This document shows positions 1 through 11,412 of a DNA stretch of 64,000 nt, one piece after another (position 1 is the stretch's first letter; each line of letters opens with the position of its first letter). Source of the DNA: Rhizophagus irregularis (taxonomy: Eukaryota > Glomeromycota > Glomeromycetes > Glomerales > Glomeraceae). The position numbers and the translations under genes are program-made. The notes beneath the pieces were generated by a model that was given only the letters and a program-made list of their open reading frames with translations, was not told where the DNA came from and ran no database searches. The stretch is from positions 5,332,001 to 5,396,000 of the forward strand of contig NC_089434.1 in the NCBI RefSeq assembly GCF_026210795.1. Reading direction: 5' to 3'.

Positions 1-436
1 TAGTTCACGTGGATTTAAAAATAAAAATAAAAATAAAATAATACCAAAGTGTCGGTATCATATATCACATTTAGCAAAATGTATTACAAAATATGATTAA
101 TACCAAATCTTATTTTTTGATGAATTTTCCAGGAAATCTAGAAAAATCTTTTAAAATTTAGTTCTTTTACTATCGTCACTAAATTATGCTAAAATTTTTT
201 GTCTAAACATTAAAAAATTAAGATGACGAAAACACGATATAATGATTTTAGATGGGAAGGAATAGTACTTTATGGAATATTATTAGAACGGGACTTATCT
301 ACCCACTTTCAGTATCTTGGAACAATTAGTCTAACACATTTGGCATTAACATCTAAACCCATGATCATGAGGATGTTAAACAAATATAATAAAACGAATT
401 TTAAACGAATATAAGGATTCCTCAATTCCTTGGATT
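1..436. other. Gene-free left edge with an A-rich tail
   Basis: No gene is visible. Bases 1-44 resemble the 3' end of the retroelement family seen at 34011-34191 and 36290-37165: a short sequence followed by repeated TAAAAA units. The short open frame at 223-414 has no recognisable features. From about 420 the sequence becomes homologous to 13630 onward (repeat copy A/B). Confidence 0.4.
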
Positions 437-444
437 GTCCCAAC

Positions 445-1719
445 TAGAGTTTAGAACCGGTTCTATTTTCGAAAACCGAATTTAAAACGGGCGCAACCGG
501 TTCAATCCGTTTCAAACCGATTTTGCAAAACCTGAATAACCGATTCGTATATATTTGATGATTCTGGCCAGAATTAAATGTGATCGGCATAAATCCTGCC
601 AAGTTATAATTCCAGCCGGAATTACATCCCTTGTGTAACACAGTTCGAAATTTTGTGGGACACAAATATCTATAATAAAATTTTGTGTAACATAACTTAC
701 CCAGTGGCTAAACTATTTAGCCGTAGTCACGTGATTTAAATTTCGTAATTCGGGCCAGCACTATAAAGTTTCAAATATAAATTTTATAATTATTTCTTAT
801 TATTTTATATTACGTCAATTTTAAACTTATAATCAACTTAGGAAAAATATTTGAACAATTAAATATATTAGAAATCTGTTCATTTCATTTATTATTATTT
901 TTTTGACACTCATTTTATTCGATAAATTATCAATTTAACTAAACCATTTGAATTAAAATTTTTATTCAAAAATCTGGTGATTATTTAGAGAATTTCGAAT
1001 ATGGATTTGGTTATAATAGTCTATTATTAAATCAATAATTTCTTTAATTAATTAATTGTAAAATATTGTAAAAATATCAATTTTTTTTGATTTTTATGAA
1101 TTTGAAAATCAAACTTGAAAATCTTAATCATCTTTCTACATGTTGTTATAAAAAAAATTGAAAGAAAAAAAAATTAAAAATAAATTTGGGGGAAAGAAAA
1201 AGGATAAAGAAAGGAATTGGTTCAAAAAAAAGGGAAATTTCCAAAAAAAAAAGGAATCTGAAAAAAAATAAGTACCGAAAAAAATTCTGAAAAAAAAGGA
1301 CAATAATTCAAAAAAAAAAATATATTTTTCAGTTTGAGAAAAAAAATTAAACCTAAACGGGAAAAGAATGAGAAAAAACAAATTTTTTGGTTTGAAAAAA
1401 AACTAAACTGAAAGAAGAAAGGAAGAAAATTTTTTTTTCAGTTTAAAAAAAAAACGAAAAATTTAAAATTATTAATCAAAAAAAAAAATTCTAAAATTTC
1501 ATTAACTGAAATTGTATTAGTTGATTGGGAATAAATAGATCAGGTGGAGGTATGTCATCATTCACAAAAATTAAAAATCGGTTTTGATCGGTTTGATTAA
1601 TCGGTTTAAACCGGTTTGAATATAACCGGTTAACTGAATCGTAAACCGGTTAAATTTCGAATTGGTTAAACCCGGTTATAAATCCGATAACCGATTCTGG
1701 TTCTAACTTCTAACCTCTA
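445..1719. mobile_element. Non-autonomous hAT-type DNA transposon, 1275 bp
   Basis: The element is bounded by an exact 8-bp direct duplication, GTCCCAAC (437-444 and 1720-1727), the size expected of hAT elements. Its ends are imperfect inverted repeats starting TAGAGTTTAGAACC on the left and TAGAGGTTAGAA (reverse strand) on the right, with further AACCGG-containing subterminal motifs inside. Repeat copy B at about 13650 lacks this insertion, so an empty site can be compared. No transposase frame is present, so it would need enzyme supplied in trans. Its middle carries a long polypurine tract (1135-1470) that is annotated separately. Confidence 0.8.
1135..1470. repeat. Polypurine (GA-rich) tract inside the hAT element
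   Basis: Roughly 330 bases on the + strand are almost entirely A and G (runs such as GGGGGAAAGAAAAAGG). The Phe-rich open frame on the opposite strand (1136-1381) is a by-product of this composition and not a gene. Confidence 0.75.
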
Positions 1720-2244
1720 GTCCCAACTTCAAGGAAAATCTGGATCAGGGGATTCCCGCATATAATGAGTTACACATATAATGAGTTGCAGAAGTTTTGC
1801 CAAAGGAAGCATTGTGACCTTGTCCATACCGATCTTTGAATAAAATATTACAATGGGCGAGTGCGTGAATGGGGAGAAGACGAAGAGAGTAAAGGCCACA
1901 AATGCTTTTATAATATTTTCTTCTAGATACGGTGAAACAATCCAGAATACGTGAAATTAACAAATAATAAATGAATTGAGATTTTTTACGCCTTTTTTTT
2001 GTGTAATGCTTTTTTTAAAAAAATGAAATGTTATGAATTAATTAAATATAATTTTTCTTAATAAAAATAATATTTTTTTTTTTATATCTTTGAATATAAT
2101 GCATTATTTGTTATATTCCGACTATTCCATTATAATTAATTCATTTGAACCTGTTATGAACTTTCGCATTTAACGTTGATTTACCGTTTCAAAAAGAATA
2201 TAAGAGCTAATATAACTGTTCATTAGTAGCATGTTGTTTTAAGT

Positions 2245-2440
2245 TAGTGTTGTTCTCCGTAAATAGTTGTAAGTCCAAAAGTCAAGTAAATATAATGGTT
2301 GTAAATCAAAATTACCATCTTTTAGCTAACCACAATCGTGTAGTATTTACAGCCAATTTACAGATTACGTTTATAATATTACAACCGCTAAAAGTTGTAA
2401 TTCGATATATAATAATTGTTACTTACGGCAACCAACCTTA
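2245..2440. mobile_element. MITE, 196 bp, hAT-like
   Basis: It is flanked by TTTAAGT (2238-2244 and 2441-2447). The ends are imperfect inverted repeats: TAGTGTTGTTCTCCGTAAAT on the left and TAAGGTTGGTTGCCGTAAGT read on the reverse strand. Copy B (about 14110) has a single uninterrupted TTTTAAGTCAATAAA, which supports a recent insertion into copy A. Confidence 0.7.
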
Positions 2441-2571
2441 TTTAAGTCAATAAATCCTATTAATTATTGAAAGAAAAAAAGCGATATTAAAAATGATCCA
2501 ATTTGATAAAAACACAAGAATCAGTATAGTATCAGTATCCAAGAAAATGACATAATAAAAATGATTTATAT

Positions 2572-3176
2572 TTATCAATAATTGATTTTGTGATTAATGA
2601 TCTTCTAACATAAAAGCGGTTTATTAGATGAGTTGTTACATTTTCAGCTTCTACGATTGACTACACTGTATTACATCATCTACTTATGGTTTCCTTTGGG
2701 GTAAGGAGACGATGTAGTACACCAGTGTATGGGTGGCATGTACGTGAAACTTGACCCACCTATTCATGGTGAAGATGTGATCGACAACGTCGTACGTGGG
2801 CCAAAGATTCATATTTTTGCATATAGTATGGGTGCATTCACAAATTCAATCGGATTGGATTGAGTACGCCTCAATCAACCCACGTTCACAGATTACAACA
2901 TTGGATTGAATTGTATTGAATTGACTATTAAATTTCCAATCCAGGGTACCCACGATTGTCGTGCGTTTACCACTATAGTTCAATCCACTTATTTGTGAAT
3001 ACAATAGGATCGGAAAGTCCCACGGATTACAAAATTGATTTAGATTGGTCAATATACCAGTATACCTACAATTATGGACATGGAATTGATGGAATCCAAG
3101 ATTGGCAAATCCATAATTGTTTAAATCCAGATAACAAATCATTTGTGCAATTGCAGCACCCAATTAATTAATTATT
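2572..3176. mobile_element. Composite insertion with foldback and a MITE-like inner unit
   Basis: This interval is missing from copy B, where the flanks are joined near 14225. Its inner part (2831-3163) has inverted ends beginning TGGGTGCATTCACAAAT on the left and TGGGTGCTGCAATTGCACAA on the reverse right end. A second foldback pairs TACACTG (near 2665) with CAGTGTA (near 2725). No target duplication was clear, so the class is unassigned. The open frames at 2846-3171 are incidental. Confidence 0.5.
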
Positions 3177-4499
3177 CATATATTTTGATAGTCATTAAAA
3201 CTTTCATCTTTACAGAATTTCATTCAAAGAAGAAACAATTTTGTCCTTTTGTAACTGGTGGGGCAATTATCCAATTCTCAGTCCTGTAAGGACAACACAC
3301 ATTACACTAGTACAGTCAGCCAATTAGTTGACAATTATAATTAATTCATAGATATGACAATTAAATGATAAATATTGGATTATGATTCGGTAAGATCCAA
3401 TTTTTGAAGTTATTGCTTCGAAATCATGAAATTCATTCAAATTTATTATGGTGCAACTCATGTAATTACTCTAAAAAACAATAAACTGCCTAAATGTTTA
3501 AACGTGAATAAATAAAAATTGAGTTTATAATAATGCAGTATTGTCTGGTGTCTCTTTCATATTTTTTTTTGCGCTATAACATCACAATCGCGAAATAATT
3601 TGTAAATCGATCTTTGTAATTTGGAAACGAATCACTATAGTATCACTATAATGATGACGCGAAATTGATTTTTGAAATTGAGAATAAGAAAAATCTTATG
3701 ATGAGTATTATAATGAATTGTTTAAAGAATTTTTTTATTTACAAATTCTGCTGATATTGTAATATATATAGTTCATTGCATAATCAAATGAATCAAAAAT
3801 TCAAAATTATAGACATAATTTAACGAATTTAAAAACCACTTTACTAGGATTGAAAGAAGATATCAGCTAATTATTACCAATCACATCCAATCACGTAAGG
3901 TTAACGAGCCACATTCTTTTTTCTTATCCAGCATAAACACAATAGCATGAAATCTACTATTAATTAATTGTATATAAAGAAATCAGTCATATTTCTCTTT
4001 TTCCTGAAACTAACCAGCTTTATAACAAATACTTCGATCGATTGATCATTTCAATATAAATATAAAAGTATTTTATCAACTTTTTTTAACATGAAATCCT
4101 CTTAAAATCAATGATATAATCCTTTTCAGTAACGTTCAAAATAATTCTATTCAATATTTGAATCATATATTTAAAAAAAACTACATAAATATTAAATAAT
4201 ATTAAGTAAATAAATTTATTGAACATTTCAAACTAATAGAGTTATAATTTTTAAAATTTTTGATTATTTAGTATACAAGAAAAAATTTTATTATAATAAA
4301 AAGATTTTTCGTTATTTCTATATTATTTTCGGAAATTGTGTGATCTGTATTCTAAAATCTAAAGCGGGATGTCTAAGTTAAACAATAAATTTGTTGTAAT
4401 AAAGCTAATAAACATAATAACAGAATATCGGTAAAACAGAATGCTATTTTTTTTTATAATATAATAAAAAGAATTTATTGAATAAAATCAACATAAAAA

Positions 4500-4950
4500 T
4501 TTCCCTTTTTTTGATAACACCGGCCAGAATTACATAATTGCTAAGGCTGAAAAGCTTGCAAGACTATCATTATTATAACGAATCACGTGATGTAAAGCCA
4601 ATAGAATTCGTCAAAACCAACCAATTAAAGTCTTTAGATTCTTCGTTATAAAACTGATTATCAGTAACGAAGTTGACGACTTCAGAGTTGACTGTATTGT
4701 GTTCGGTGGTTTAGAAATCAATGATTACCGTCAGCTCTCTTATTTATTTAAACGTTTCGTGGCATCTCCTTTTGCCAGCATCTACTCCTTTCCTCATTTG
4801 AGGCATTTTAATTTTCTGAAATTCCTCCCGTTTCGCACATCGCGCAAGAGGGAAAGATATGCGGGCGTTGGGACTTATCAATATTTTTCGATTTCTGACT
4901 TCTCTTTACACGATTGCTTAAAGAAGGCGGGTACATTCTCCGCCTTTTTT
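4500..4950. other. Copy A-specific segment with hairpin and T-run
   Basis: This block is not found in copy B. It starts near a GGCCAGAATTA motif and holds a TCACGTGA octamer (4583-4590). It ends with a stem AAGGCGG (4924-4930), a 9-base loop, CCGCCTT (4940-4946) and a run of T, which resembles a transcript end. The 102-codon frame at 4699-5007 and its antisense frame look incidental. A small non-coding transcript is possible but unproven. Confidence 0.35.
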
Positions 4951-6180
4951 GCTTGTGCAAGTAAGTCAGTTGAACGAATTCACTTTGATCAAAGATTACC
5001 CACATGAATATTAGTGACCATAGAAATAACAGCTATTTGATTTACAGTTTTATCATTTATTGCATTATTACTGTGGGATAAAGGTTGGAAAGACGTCGTC
5101 TGGTAACTTTTTGGCCTTTGCGCGTTGTTCGGGGGATATAATTCTGCCCATATAAAGAAATGGAACCAAATTTTGAGCAACACGCGATATTGCTAGTAAG
5201 CAAGAAAGGAGAGGTTTCTTTAACCTTGACAAAGGGATTCCAGATATAAGGTATTTCGATTTTGGTGAATTACTTTTTTCGATTCAAATTTCTATTGATT
5301 GACCATACTTAATAATATTTTATAAATGGTTTACAGAACTATATATCCTATTTGATATTCGTCTTTGGAACCTAAAAGACTTATGTTGCCTGAAAATTCG
5401 TAAAGGATGGCAAAATCACCCGGAGTCGAATTTGAAAACGCACTTATATTACCCAATAGAGATATGAATTGCCAAAAGAAATCTTAACAAAAAACAAATC
5501 ACACCAAATTTCACGCAATTTGCCTTACAGTCTGGATCTGTAAATCAGATCCGTTTACAGTAAAGAAGTAATGTTTTACTATAATCATAGAAAATGAATA
5601 TCCTTAATCTCCAAAATTCGAGAAAGGGTGACTTGGGACAGGCCTCGATGAGACGATGACAAATATCTGGTTCTGAGATGACAATCGGCAATCGGATCCG
5701 TAAACTGATTATGTCGTATGTTAATTCTCTACGGGATTTTTAATCAAAAATTTTCAAATTATAGAAATACAACTTATCACATTAATTCCACTTATGTCGA
5801 TATATTTTTATCAAATTGAAAAGAAAACCTTCCTACCACATGGCGTATCTTCACCGATTATAATTCAAATTCTCAGTAAAAATTCTCTATTCGATACGTT
5901 CCTTTCTATAATCAAGTTTTCTTCTCGCTTGTAATTTTTCTGGACTAAGTACCAATGGAAGTTTTTCGAAGAAATTCTGTCGAATTACTCACCTTAACGT
6001 TGGGATCAAAGTCGGTATTATAATCGATCTCTGTTCTTATATTGATAAGCAAAAAGCATTTGAATTATATCAAATTGTAAATCTTTAAATATATAATTTT
6101 TGGCCAACAAGTCTGTAGAGGGAAATCTTTTGACACTATTGCTGGGTATCGCTCTAGATTTATGATATGATGGATGGTTA
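4950..6180. repeat. Block inverted relative to copy B
   Basis: Matches to copy B run in reverse complement: 4965-5060 with 17065-17150, 5490-5700 with 16575-16790, and 6080-6170 with 15850-15930. The flanking homology on both sides is direct, so one copy underwent an internal inversion after duplication. Parts of the block read like decayed coding sequence, but no family was recognised. Confidence 0.65.
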
Positions 6181-7172
6181 ATTTAGGATAATATTTCAAT
6201 GTCTATTAAGGAAGGATATATCTCAAAAAAAACTTTTCTCATGGCTTTGGTTACAACATATCGTCATCTAGATAACAGCTTCGAATCATAATAACCCAAA
6301 CAATGTGTGATGACTTGATGATCTTATTCTTAGTATTAAACACTTTTAGTTGTATGTGTTCAAAGAGTATAAAATGCCGTTGCGCATTCAGCTGCAACTT
6401 CTAAGCGGAAAATTGGACTAATAGTTATTAACCGTTATCAGGATGGGTTACGGCTTTTTCCTTGATGTCTTATTCTCCGATGAATGTAAGAGTTCATTCT
6501 TAATTACAATTCTCACCTGCAGTTGCTAATAAATATTATTGTAGAGTTGTTATTCCCATAATTTGGAGAGATCCTTTGCGACAAAATTAGAGTACACGAG
6601 TCCACGTTCTAATCAAATAATTTGACATTTGTATAATATTACGTTATCAGAAGGTAGAATATGGTTTTACCAACATTACCTACTGAATGTTTCTGGTACG
6701 ATTTGCAAAATCTCAATGAAAAATAAAATCGCATTTGGTGTAATGAGGTTCGCCAAGCAATAGAGTAAAAAGCCCAAGTCGACGTCGACAAAAATGCGTG
6801 GTCTGCGTGGATCATATATGAGAAATATATTGTCATATTTGTGATCGTCGTCTCTAATCTCATATATCATATGCCGAGTTTTTTTTGGATATATTATATT
6901 AAGGGCAAAAGGTATTATTAGCCAAAGCGAAGCTAGTATCGTTGTTTATCATTTGATGTGAATTGTTTAACATAATTTTCATTATTTGTATGAGATCAAT
7001 TAATAATTAAAGATAGTGTTTTTAATAACTACGCGTCCACCGGAATAATTTCGTAATTGAATATCAAGTGAATGATTAAGATTGTAAATCGCTCGCAAAA
7101 TATCTTCGTTATAATAAAAAAAATTCGATATATGTATATATTTAATAATTTAGTTCAAAGAAATAAATAACG

Positions 7173-7206
7173 ATTATGGCAAGCCGCCTCGGCGGCTTGC
7201 CATAAT
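7173..7206. repeat. Perfect 16-bp palindromic hairpin
   Basis: The arm ATTATGGCAAGCCGCC (7173-7188), a 2-base TC spacer and the exact reverse complement (7191-7206) form a very GC-rich stem inside AT-rich DNA. It lies in the copy A-specific part (about 6890-7930). There is no T-run next to it. Confidence 0.9.
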
Positions 7207-8429
7207 ATCTTCACATGAAAGATACAATTCAGCATCGGGTATATCCTTTTTTAGAAATGATTTAAAGATTATCCTCCTTAAATACGGTAATTCAGGTGTT
7301 AGGAACAATTTGGGCTTTTTTTTTTAAATTATAATGTTGAAAAAAATTATTTTTCAATTTGAATTATTTGCCCCGGTTGGGTTGTCATCTCAACGTGTCC
7401 TTTTTTATTTTATTATATAGAGAATTTATTCCAATTTGAAATATTGGCACAAAACATTCATAAGAAAATGCACTTTGAAACAATTGATTAGAGCAATATC
7501 AAAAAATTGTCCAAAGTTAATGGCCACTTTAAGTTAAAAACATTTTTCAAATAATAATTTTAGATTTTCTACAAGAAGTTTGAAGGCTGCGTTAATTTTT
7601 TACTTTAGATGCATAAGTATTAATGCAAGGAATCCAATTTTGTTGAATGTTGATGTAGGTTTAATTTCGTAAATTCTTTTTTTTTTCATGTTTTTTTTCA
7701 TGTATAAAACTTTTCTTCTAAAAAAAAAAGTTAAATAGATCATTAAATAAATGAAAAAATGACATTTTTTCAATATTGGTTATTTGATTTCGCTCAAACT
7801 TGGATAAGAAAGATATGAATCATTTTTCAAAATCTCCTTAAACGGCCAATCTCGAAGTATACATTTTTGCATTGAAATTAAAATTTTCCATATAAGTATT
7901 TTTATTAACATTTTTTTTTTTTAGCTTGAATGAAATTGAAGTTTCACATGCGTGAAGCTTGATGAGAAAGATGTTTGAACATGAAGTGGGATCAGTAATG
8001 CATGCTTACGATTCAAGATCCAATGTGTGCATTTTAATTTAAAGGATGGAAAGAACGCGAATTATTCGTTGCGATCCTAATCGTGAACGTAAACCGAATT
8101 GCTACGCCACGCGACGCTAGACAGAATCGGCTGTCTGAAAATGAAAAAAAAAACAAACATTATATTGTTAATATTTCTAAAGGGAAGAGGATGGGTAAGC
8201 ACCAATAATCATTGATATTATTTTATGTGCACAATTGCACTTAGTAAAACTATTGTTAATGAAACCTGATATAATAACAAATATATCTTATACAAATAGG
8301 TCAAGTATTAATAGGATGAATCAAGCGGTCGGAACCCATTAACAAATATCACAAATATAGTTATTATAATATCAACAAATCTGATCCACTAGCAACAACC
8401 ATCCCGAAGTATACTTGCCGCCCAAATAA

Positions 8430-8452
8430 ATGGGATGGGAACCCCATCCCAT
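8430..8452. repeat. 10-bp hairpin at the right edge of copy A
   Basis: ATGGGATGGG (8430-8439), AAC and CCCATCCCAT (8443-8452) form a perfect stem about 10 bases past the last base shared with copy B. It may belong to the repeat boundary. Confidence 0.7.
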
Positions 8453-8559
8453 AATTATTTATACAGATTGTAAACCAATAGTTGAAATGTTGAATGGACT
8501 AACAAGAAAAGTAATCATGAGTTTGATGGGAATAATAAATGATGTAAGCTTAGAATGAT

Positions 8560-8690
8560 GATGATGGGAAAAGAAACATATTAGTGAGAAAGATAATCAA
8601 TTTGCTGATTGTCTATCAAGAATAAGAATGCCAGAAGATATAAAAAGGGAAGAAAATTTCAAATATAAAAAAGGAAAAAATTAAAAACAA
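8560..8690 (+). pseudogene. Retroelement RNase H C-terminal relic
   Basis: One + strand frame reads KKHISEKDNQFADCLSR followed by a lysine-rich tail and a stop. The core resembles the end of retroelement RNase H domains (H-I-x-G-K-x-N-x-x-A-D-x-L-S-R). The upstream frame is broken by three consecutive stops near 8545. No reverse transcriptase core remains. Whether the parent was a DIRS-like or an LTR element cannot be told from this piece. Confidence 0.5.
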
Positions 8691-8732
8691 TAATAATGAT
8701 ATTTGAATCTCCCGCAAGAAGAAATTATTAAC

Positions 8733-8754
8733 CTTAGGGTTAGGTTAGGGTTAG
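8733..8754 (+). repeat. Interstitial telomere-like repeat
   Basis: The sequence is TTAGGG, TTAGG, TTAGGG, TTAG in a row, the fungal telomere-type motif. It is very short and could be a scar of end-joining or of a telomere-targeting element. Confidence 0.6.
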
Positions 8755-8984
8755 TTGATAGGAATATTATTGCGTTGAAGGTAGAACTTAGCGGTGATGA
8801 TCACCGGCGGCGACAATTAGAAAAATTCTTTATTTTAATATTAAAAAATTATAATCGATTGGCTTTATTTAAAAAAAAATTCTGACTGAATTTTATTAAA
8901 AATTCATAAACTTTATGCAATCCAAAAATCATCAATTTTGTAGAGTAGTGTATATACTCATGGTATAATAAGTTCCTATATTAA

Positions 8985-9329
8985 TAATTAAGTGATAAAG
9001 ATCAAGAATTATTAGAAATATTCAATACAGATCAAGAAATTTCATATTTTTATGTACAGCAAGAACCAATAAGGATGGAGGTAGAATGTAAATCGTTGAT
9101 AAAAGTTTTTAAAAATTTATTAAAGAATTTAAAGAACAACAAGAACAACAAAATAAAAAACTTAGAAAAGGGATTAATGAATTAGCAAATTGGATAGCAG
9201 ATGGACATGATAAAATAATCCAAGGATTGAATAATGATTTAGAAGTAGTTATTAAAAGAGGGAATGGAAGGAGAAACGCGATAGAAGAAGACGAAGATAC
9301 GGAGCAAGAAGAAAGAACCATCAAATGAT
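8985..9329 (+). pseudogene. Decayed charged coiled-coil-like ORF, unidentified
   Basis: Two overlapping + frames look protein-coding. The first (from about 8988) runs through DQELLEIFNTDQEIS to a lysine-rich stretch near 9115. After a frameshift the second runs from about 9125 through ELANWIADGHDKIIQGLN and an acidic tail EEDEDTEQEE to the stop at 9327-9329. The glutamine-, lysine- and glutamate-rich composition suggests a coiled coil. The family was not recognised; similar anonymous ORFs are plausible transposon or lineage-specific genes. Confidence 0.4.
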
Positions 9330-9586
9330 TTTTTAAATAAAGAATTTTGTTAGTTTAAATTAGTTCGTAATAAATGGATTGGATATGTTATGAGATTGTT
9401 TGAGTGCTCATGGGTATTATTGCATTTCTTCATTCTTGAAGATCCATGAAGGATTACACGACACCCTTATTTGCATATTTTGGCGGAATTTTGTTAGCAA
9501 CAAGGATCATTTTCTACCTCAGTTATAGTTTTAGCGTGTATGCATTTTTCCTGCTCTCTTTTTTATACTTTAAGACTTACTACCAA

Positions 9587-9770
9587 TAACCAATTCTAAT
9601 ATTAGCAGAAAATTACGGCGTAACAAAAATTGGCCGAGATTAATTGCTGAATGTAAAAAACATAGCAGAGCAATAAAGGCTAAATTCTTGGAATTATAGC
9701 ACAAGTCAAACACGACCACGAGAATATTGAACGAAATAAATAATTTATTGTATTTAAAAAAATTTTCCAT
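9587..9770 (+). pseudogene. Decayed ORF sharing a motif with 43290-43660
   Basis: A + frame reads through RKLRRNKNWPRLIAECKK and IKAKFLEL, then a stop, then continues open to about 9770. The AKFLEL block also occurs at about 43295 (IEAKFLELEIEFS), so both belong to one unidentified dispersed ORF family. Confidence 0.35.
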
Positions 9771-9918
9771 AAGATCTATTATATATTTAATCCATCAGTC
9801 ATCTATACTGAAAAGCTTTAAGATGCTTAATGAATAGCCCGACGTAATAAATAGAGAACATTAGAATTCAGATAAGATGTAAAACCCAAGTAAATATGAG
9901 AAAATCATGATAACTTGA

Positions 9919-10149
9919 ATGTGGAAGAAACTATTCGAAAGGATTGTACAGCCAGCTCTTAGATTTAGAGGAATTACAAGGATCTGTATTTTTAAACTTT
10001 CCATAGTGATAGATGGACTGATCTGTCATTTTCATGATAAAAAAGATCTTTTTTTACGTGTCCAATTTGTAGATGAGGCTTTGAGTAAAGTTAGTTGTTC
10101 ACCTAATGGTGATATTAATGATACTCCTAACCTTTGCTTTACATCATAG
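9919..10149 (+). CDS. Hypothetical 76-residue ORF
   Basis: The frame starts with ATG, and its second half (DGLICHFHDKKDLFLRVQF and the residues after it) has coding-like composition. No domain was recognised. It may be a fragment of the Argonaute-containing debris next to it, but no Argonaute motif is visible in it. Confidence 0.25.
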   Translation: MWKKLFERIVQPALRFRGITRICIFKLSIVIDGLICHFHDKKDLFLRVQFVDEALSKVSCSPNGDINDTPNLCFTS

Positions 10150-10748
10150 AGTTTATTATACTTTGCGTTATGGTATCACTATTGGTGGTTAAAGTGGAGA
10201 TGGTCAGACTTAACATTCAAGTTTAATTCATTATATTCAACTGAACATTGAATGTATCGAAACTGATAAAAAGAAAGAGAACATATCGAACCGACTAACT
10301 TAGAGCGCTGAGAGATTAGGACTTTGGCAAACGCGAGACAAGATGTCAACATACGAATGTGATCATATTCGATGAAAGTTTGGATCAAAAAGAAATTTCT
10401 CTTACAATGTTTATATATTTGCATACGGTTTGGAAAACTCACGTGATGTGAACAGTCCAGAGAACATTCTCAGGCATTGATGAAGTTTTTGATAAAGATT
10501 TCAAAAACTTGGATAAAATTTTGAGATTCACGTTCAATATATTGAAATTTATAACGAGACAACTAATTTAAAACACGAAAAATCATACAGGGACCACCAC
10601 AAGAACATATACAGTAAGTTGACCTTCTCTATAGTAACTTAAATCCTTTTCATAAGCACAATTACATTAACCCAAGTTACTAGCAAACTTATTACAAAAC
10701 CTAATCTTTAATCAACTATTTTTAAAATTTTCCATTACCATTCAGTTA

Positions 10749-10920
10749 TTGGCAATATGCATTAAACGACCAGCAGTTACTGCCTCTGTGGACGCTAAAG
10801 CATCCCGTTATGTTGCATCGATCAGAATCCAAAGAGGACGTACCGAAATCATCGCCGATTTGGCAAATATGGTTAAGAAGTTGTTAAAAGATTCTATTAA
10901 ACTTGTGGGCGTGGATAATT
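10749..10920 (+). pseudogene. Argonaute PIWI-domain fragment
   Basis: The frame contains RPAVTASVDAKASRYVASIR followed by IQRGRTEIIADLANMVKKLL. This matches the N-terminal part of eukaryotic Argonaute PIWI domains, where a DxTHP motif is followed by RPS-x-A-x-VAS-x-D and then by a R-x-E-I-I-x-D-L helix. The upstream DxTHP part and all downstream catalytic segments are missing; the frame runs into unrelated sequence and stops near 10962. It looks like an orphan exon-sized piece and not a functional slicer. A possible splice acceptor (TTACCATTCAG) precedes it. A second Argonaute piece lies at 17521-17858. Confidence 0.65.
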
Positions 10921-11079
10921 CGCCAAATTATCCGACTGAAACGCCTTTTTTTGGTGAAAATTAACCTTTGAAATTTTGATATCAACTAAATAATATATAT
11001 TGTTTATACTACAAGTTTTAATCTAAAAAAAAGAGTAATATGGATTTAATTGTTAAAAACCATAAATTTACAAACATGT

Positions 11080-11412
11080 TATCATAGAACTGAATAGTGA
11101 ATAAATATTGATTTGATGTATTACTCATTAAATCAAAATACTCAAAATATAAATCTATTCTTTCTTCACTACCGTCATCAAATTCAATTACAGCTTCTAT
11201 TGCTCCTGATATAGTGATAACTTCTTGAATTCTTCCATCTTTAGATGTACTTGCTATACTTGCTCTTAGTAGTCGACGTTGTGGACTGTGGTTACATCCG
11301 GAGTAGATTTCTTGATTCTCCCCTAACGGACTCCTCCAATAATTCCACTTAAAAGCTCTTAATTGGCTACTCCTTTTATTTTGCACATAAAAAGCCCTAC
11401 GAACCTAATATA
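11080..11412 (-). pseudogene. Unidentified ORF fragment
   Basis: A minus-strand frame without a clear start reads QLRAFKWNYWRSPLGENQEI, then RRLLRAS, then EFDDGSEERIDLYFEYFDLM. It is open for about 110 codons and has coding-like composition, but no domain was recognised. The end past about 11080 is low-complexity. It may be a partial transposon-encoded protein. Confidence 0.35.

Larger units (their letters stand above)
1728..8420. repeat. Repeat copy A (large duplicated segment)
   Basis: This segment is homologous to 13630-18605 (copy B). Collinear blocks include 1730-2000 with 13640-13880, 3170-4400 with 14220-15600, 6220-6870 with 17160-18110, and 7940-8416 with 18180-18604. The block at about 4950-6180 is homologous to copy B in inverted orientation. 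Copy A has extra insertions at 445-1719, 2245-2440, about 2572-3176, about 4500-4950 and about 6890-7930. No intact gene is seen in it. Its boundaries are approximate because both copies are diverged, and the repeat family was not identified. Confidence 0.7.

Noticed and set aside
1136-1381. 81-codon Phe-rich minus-strand ORF
   Set aside because: It is the complement of a polypurine tract; the composition alone produces it.
1745-1963. Minus ORF starting MLISRILDCF, repeated at 13683-13877
   Set aside because: The similarity is due to the A/B repeat. The two copies differ by frame-disrupting indels, so conservation as protein is not supported.
4699-5007. 102-codon + frame and 65-codon antisense frame
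   Set aside because: Neither has recognisable motifs. The GC-richer composition explains openness in both strands, and copy B does not preserve either frame.
5640-5710. CRISPR-like spaced repeats and bacterial signals
   Set aside because: No regularly spaced direct repeats of suitable length exist in the window. The organism is eukaryotic; the tandem repeats found have no unique spacers.
6639-6870. Two overlapping minus ORFs
   Set aside because: They lie in the A/B repeat, and copy B (about 18000-18120) disrupts both.
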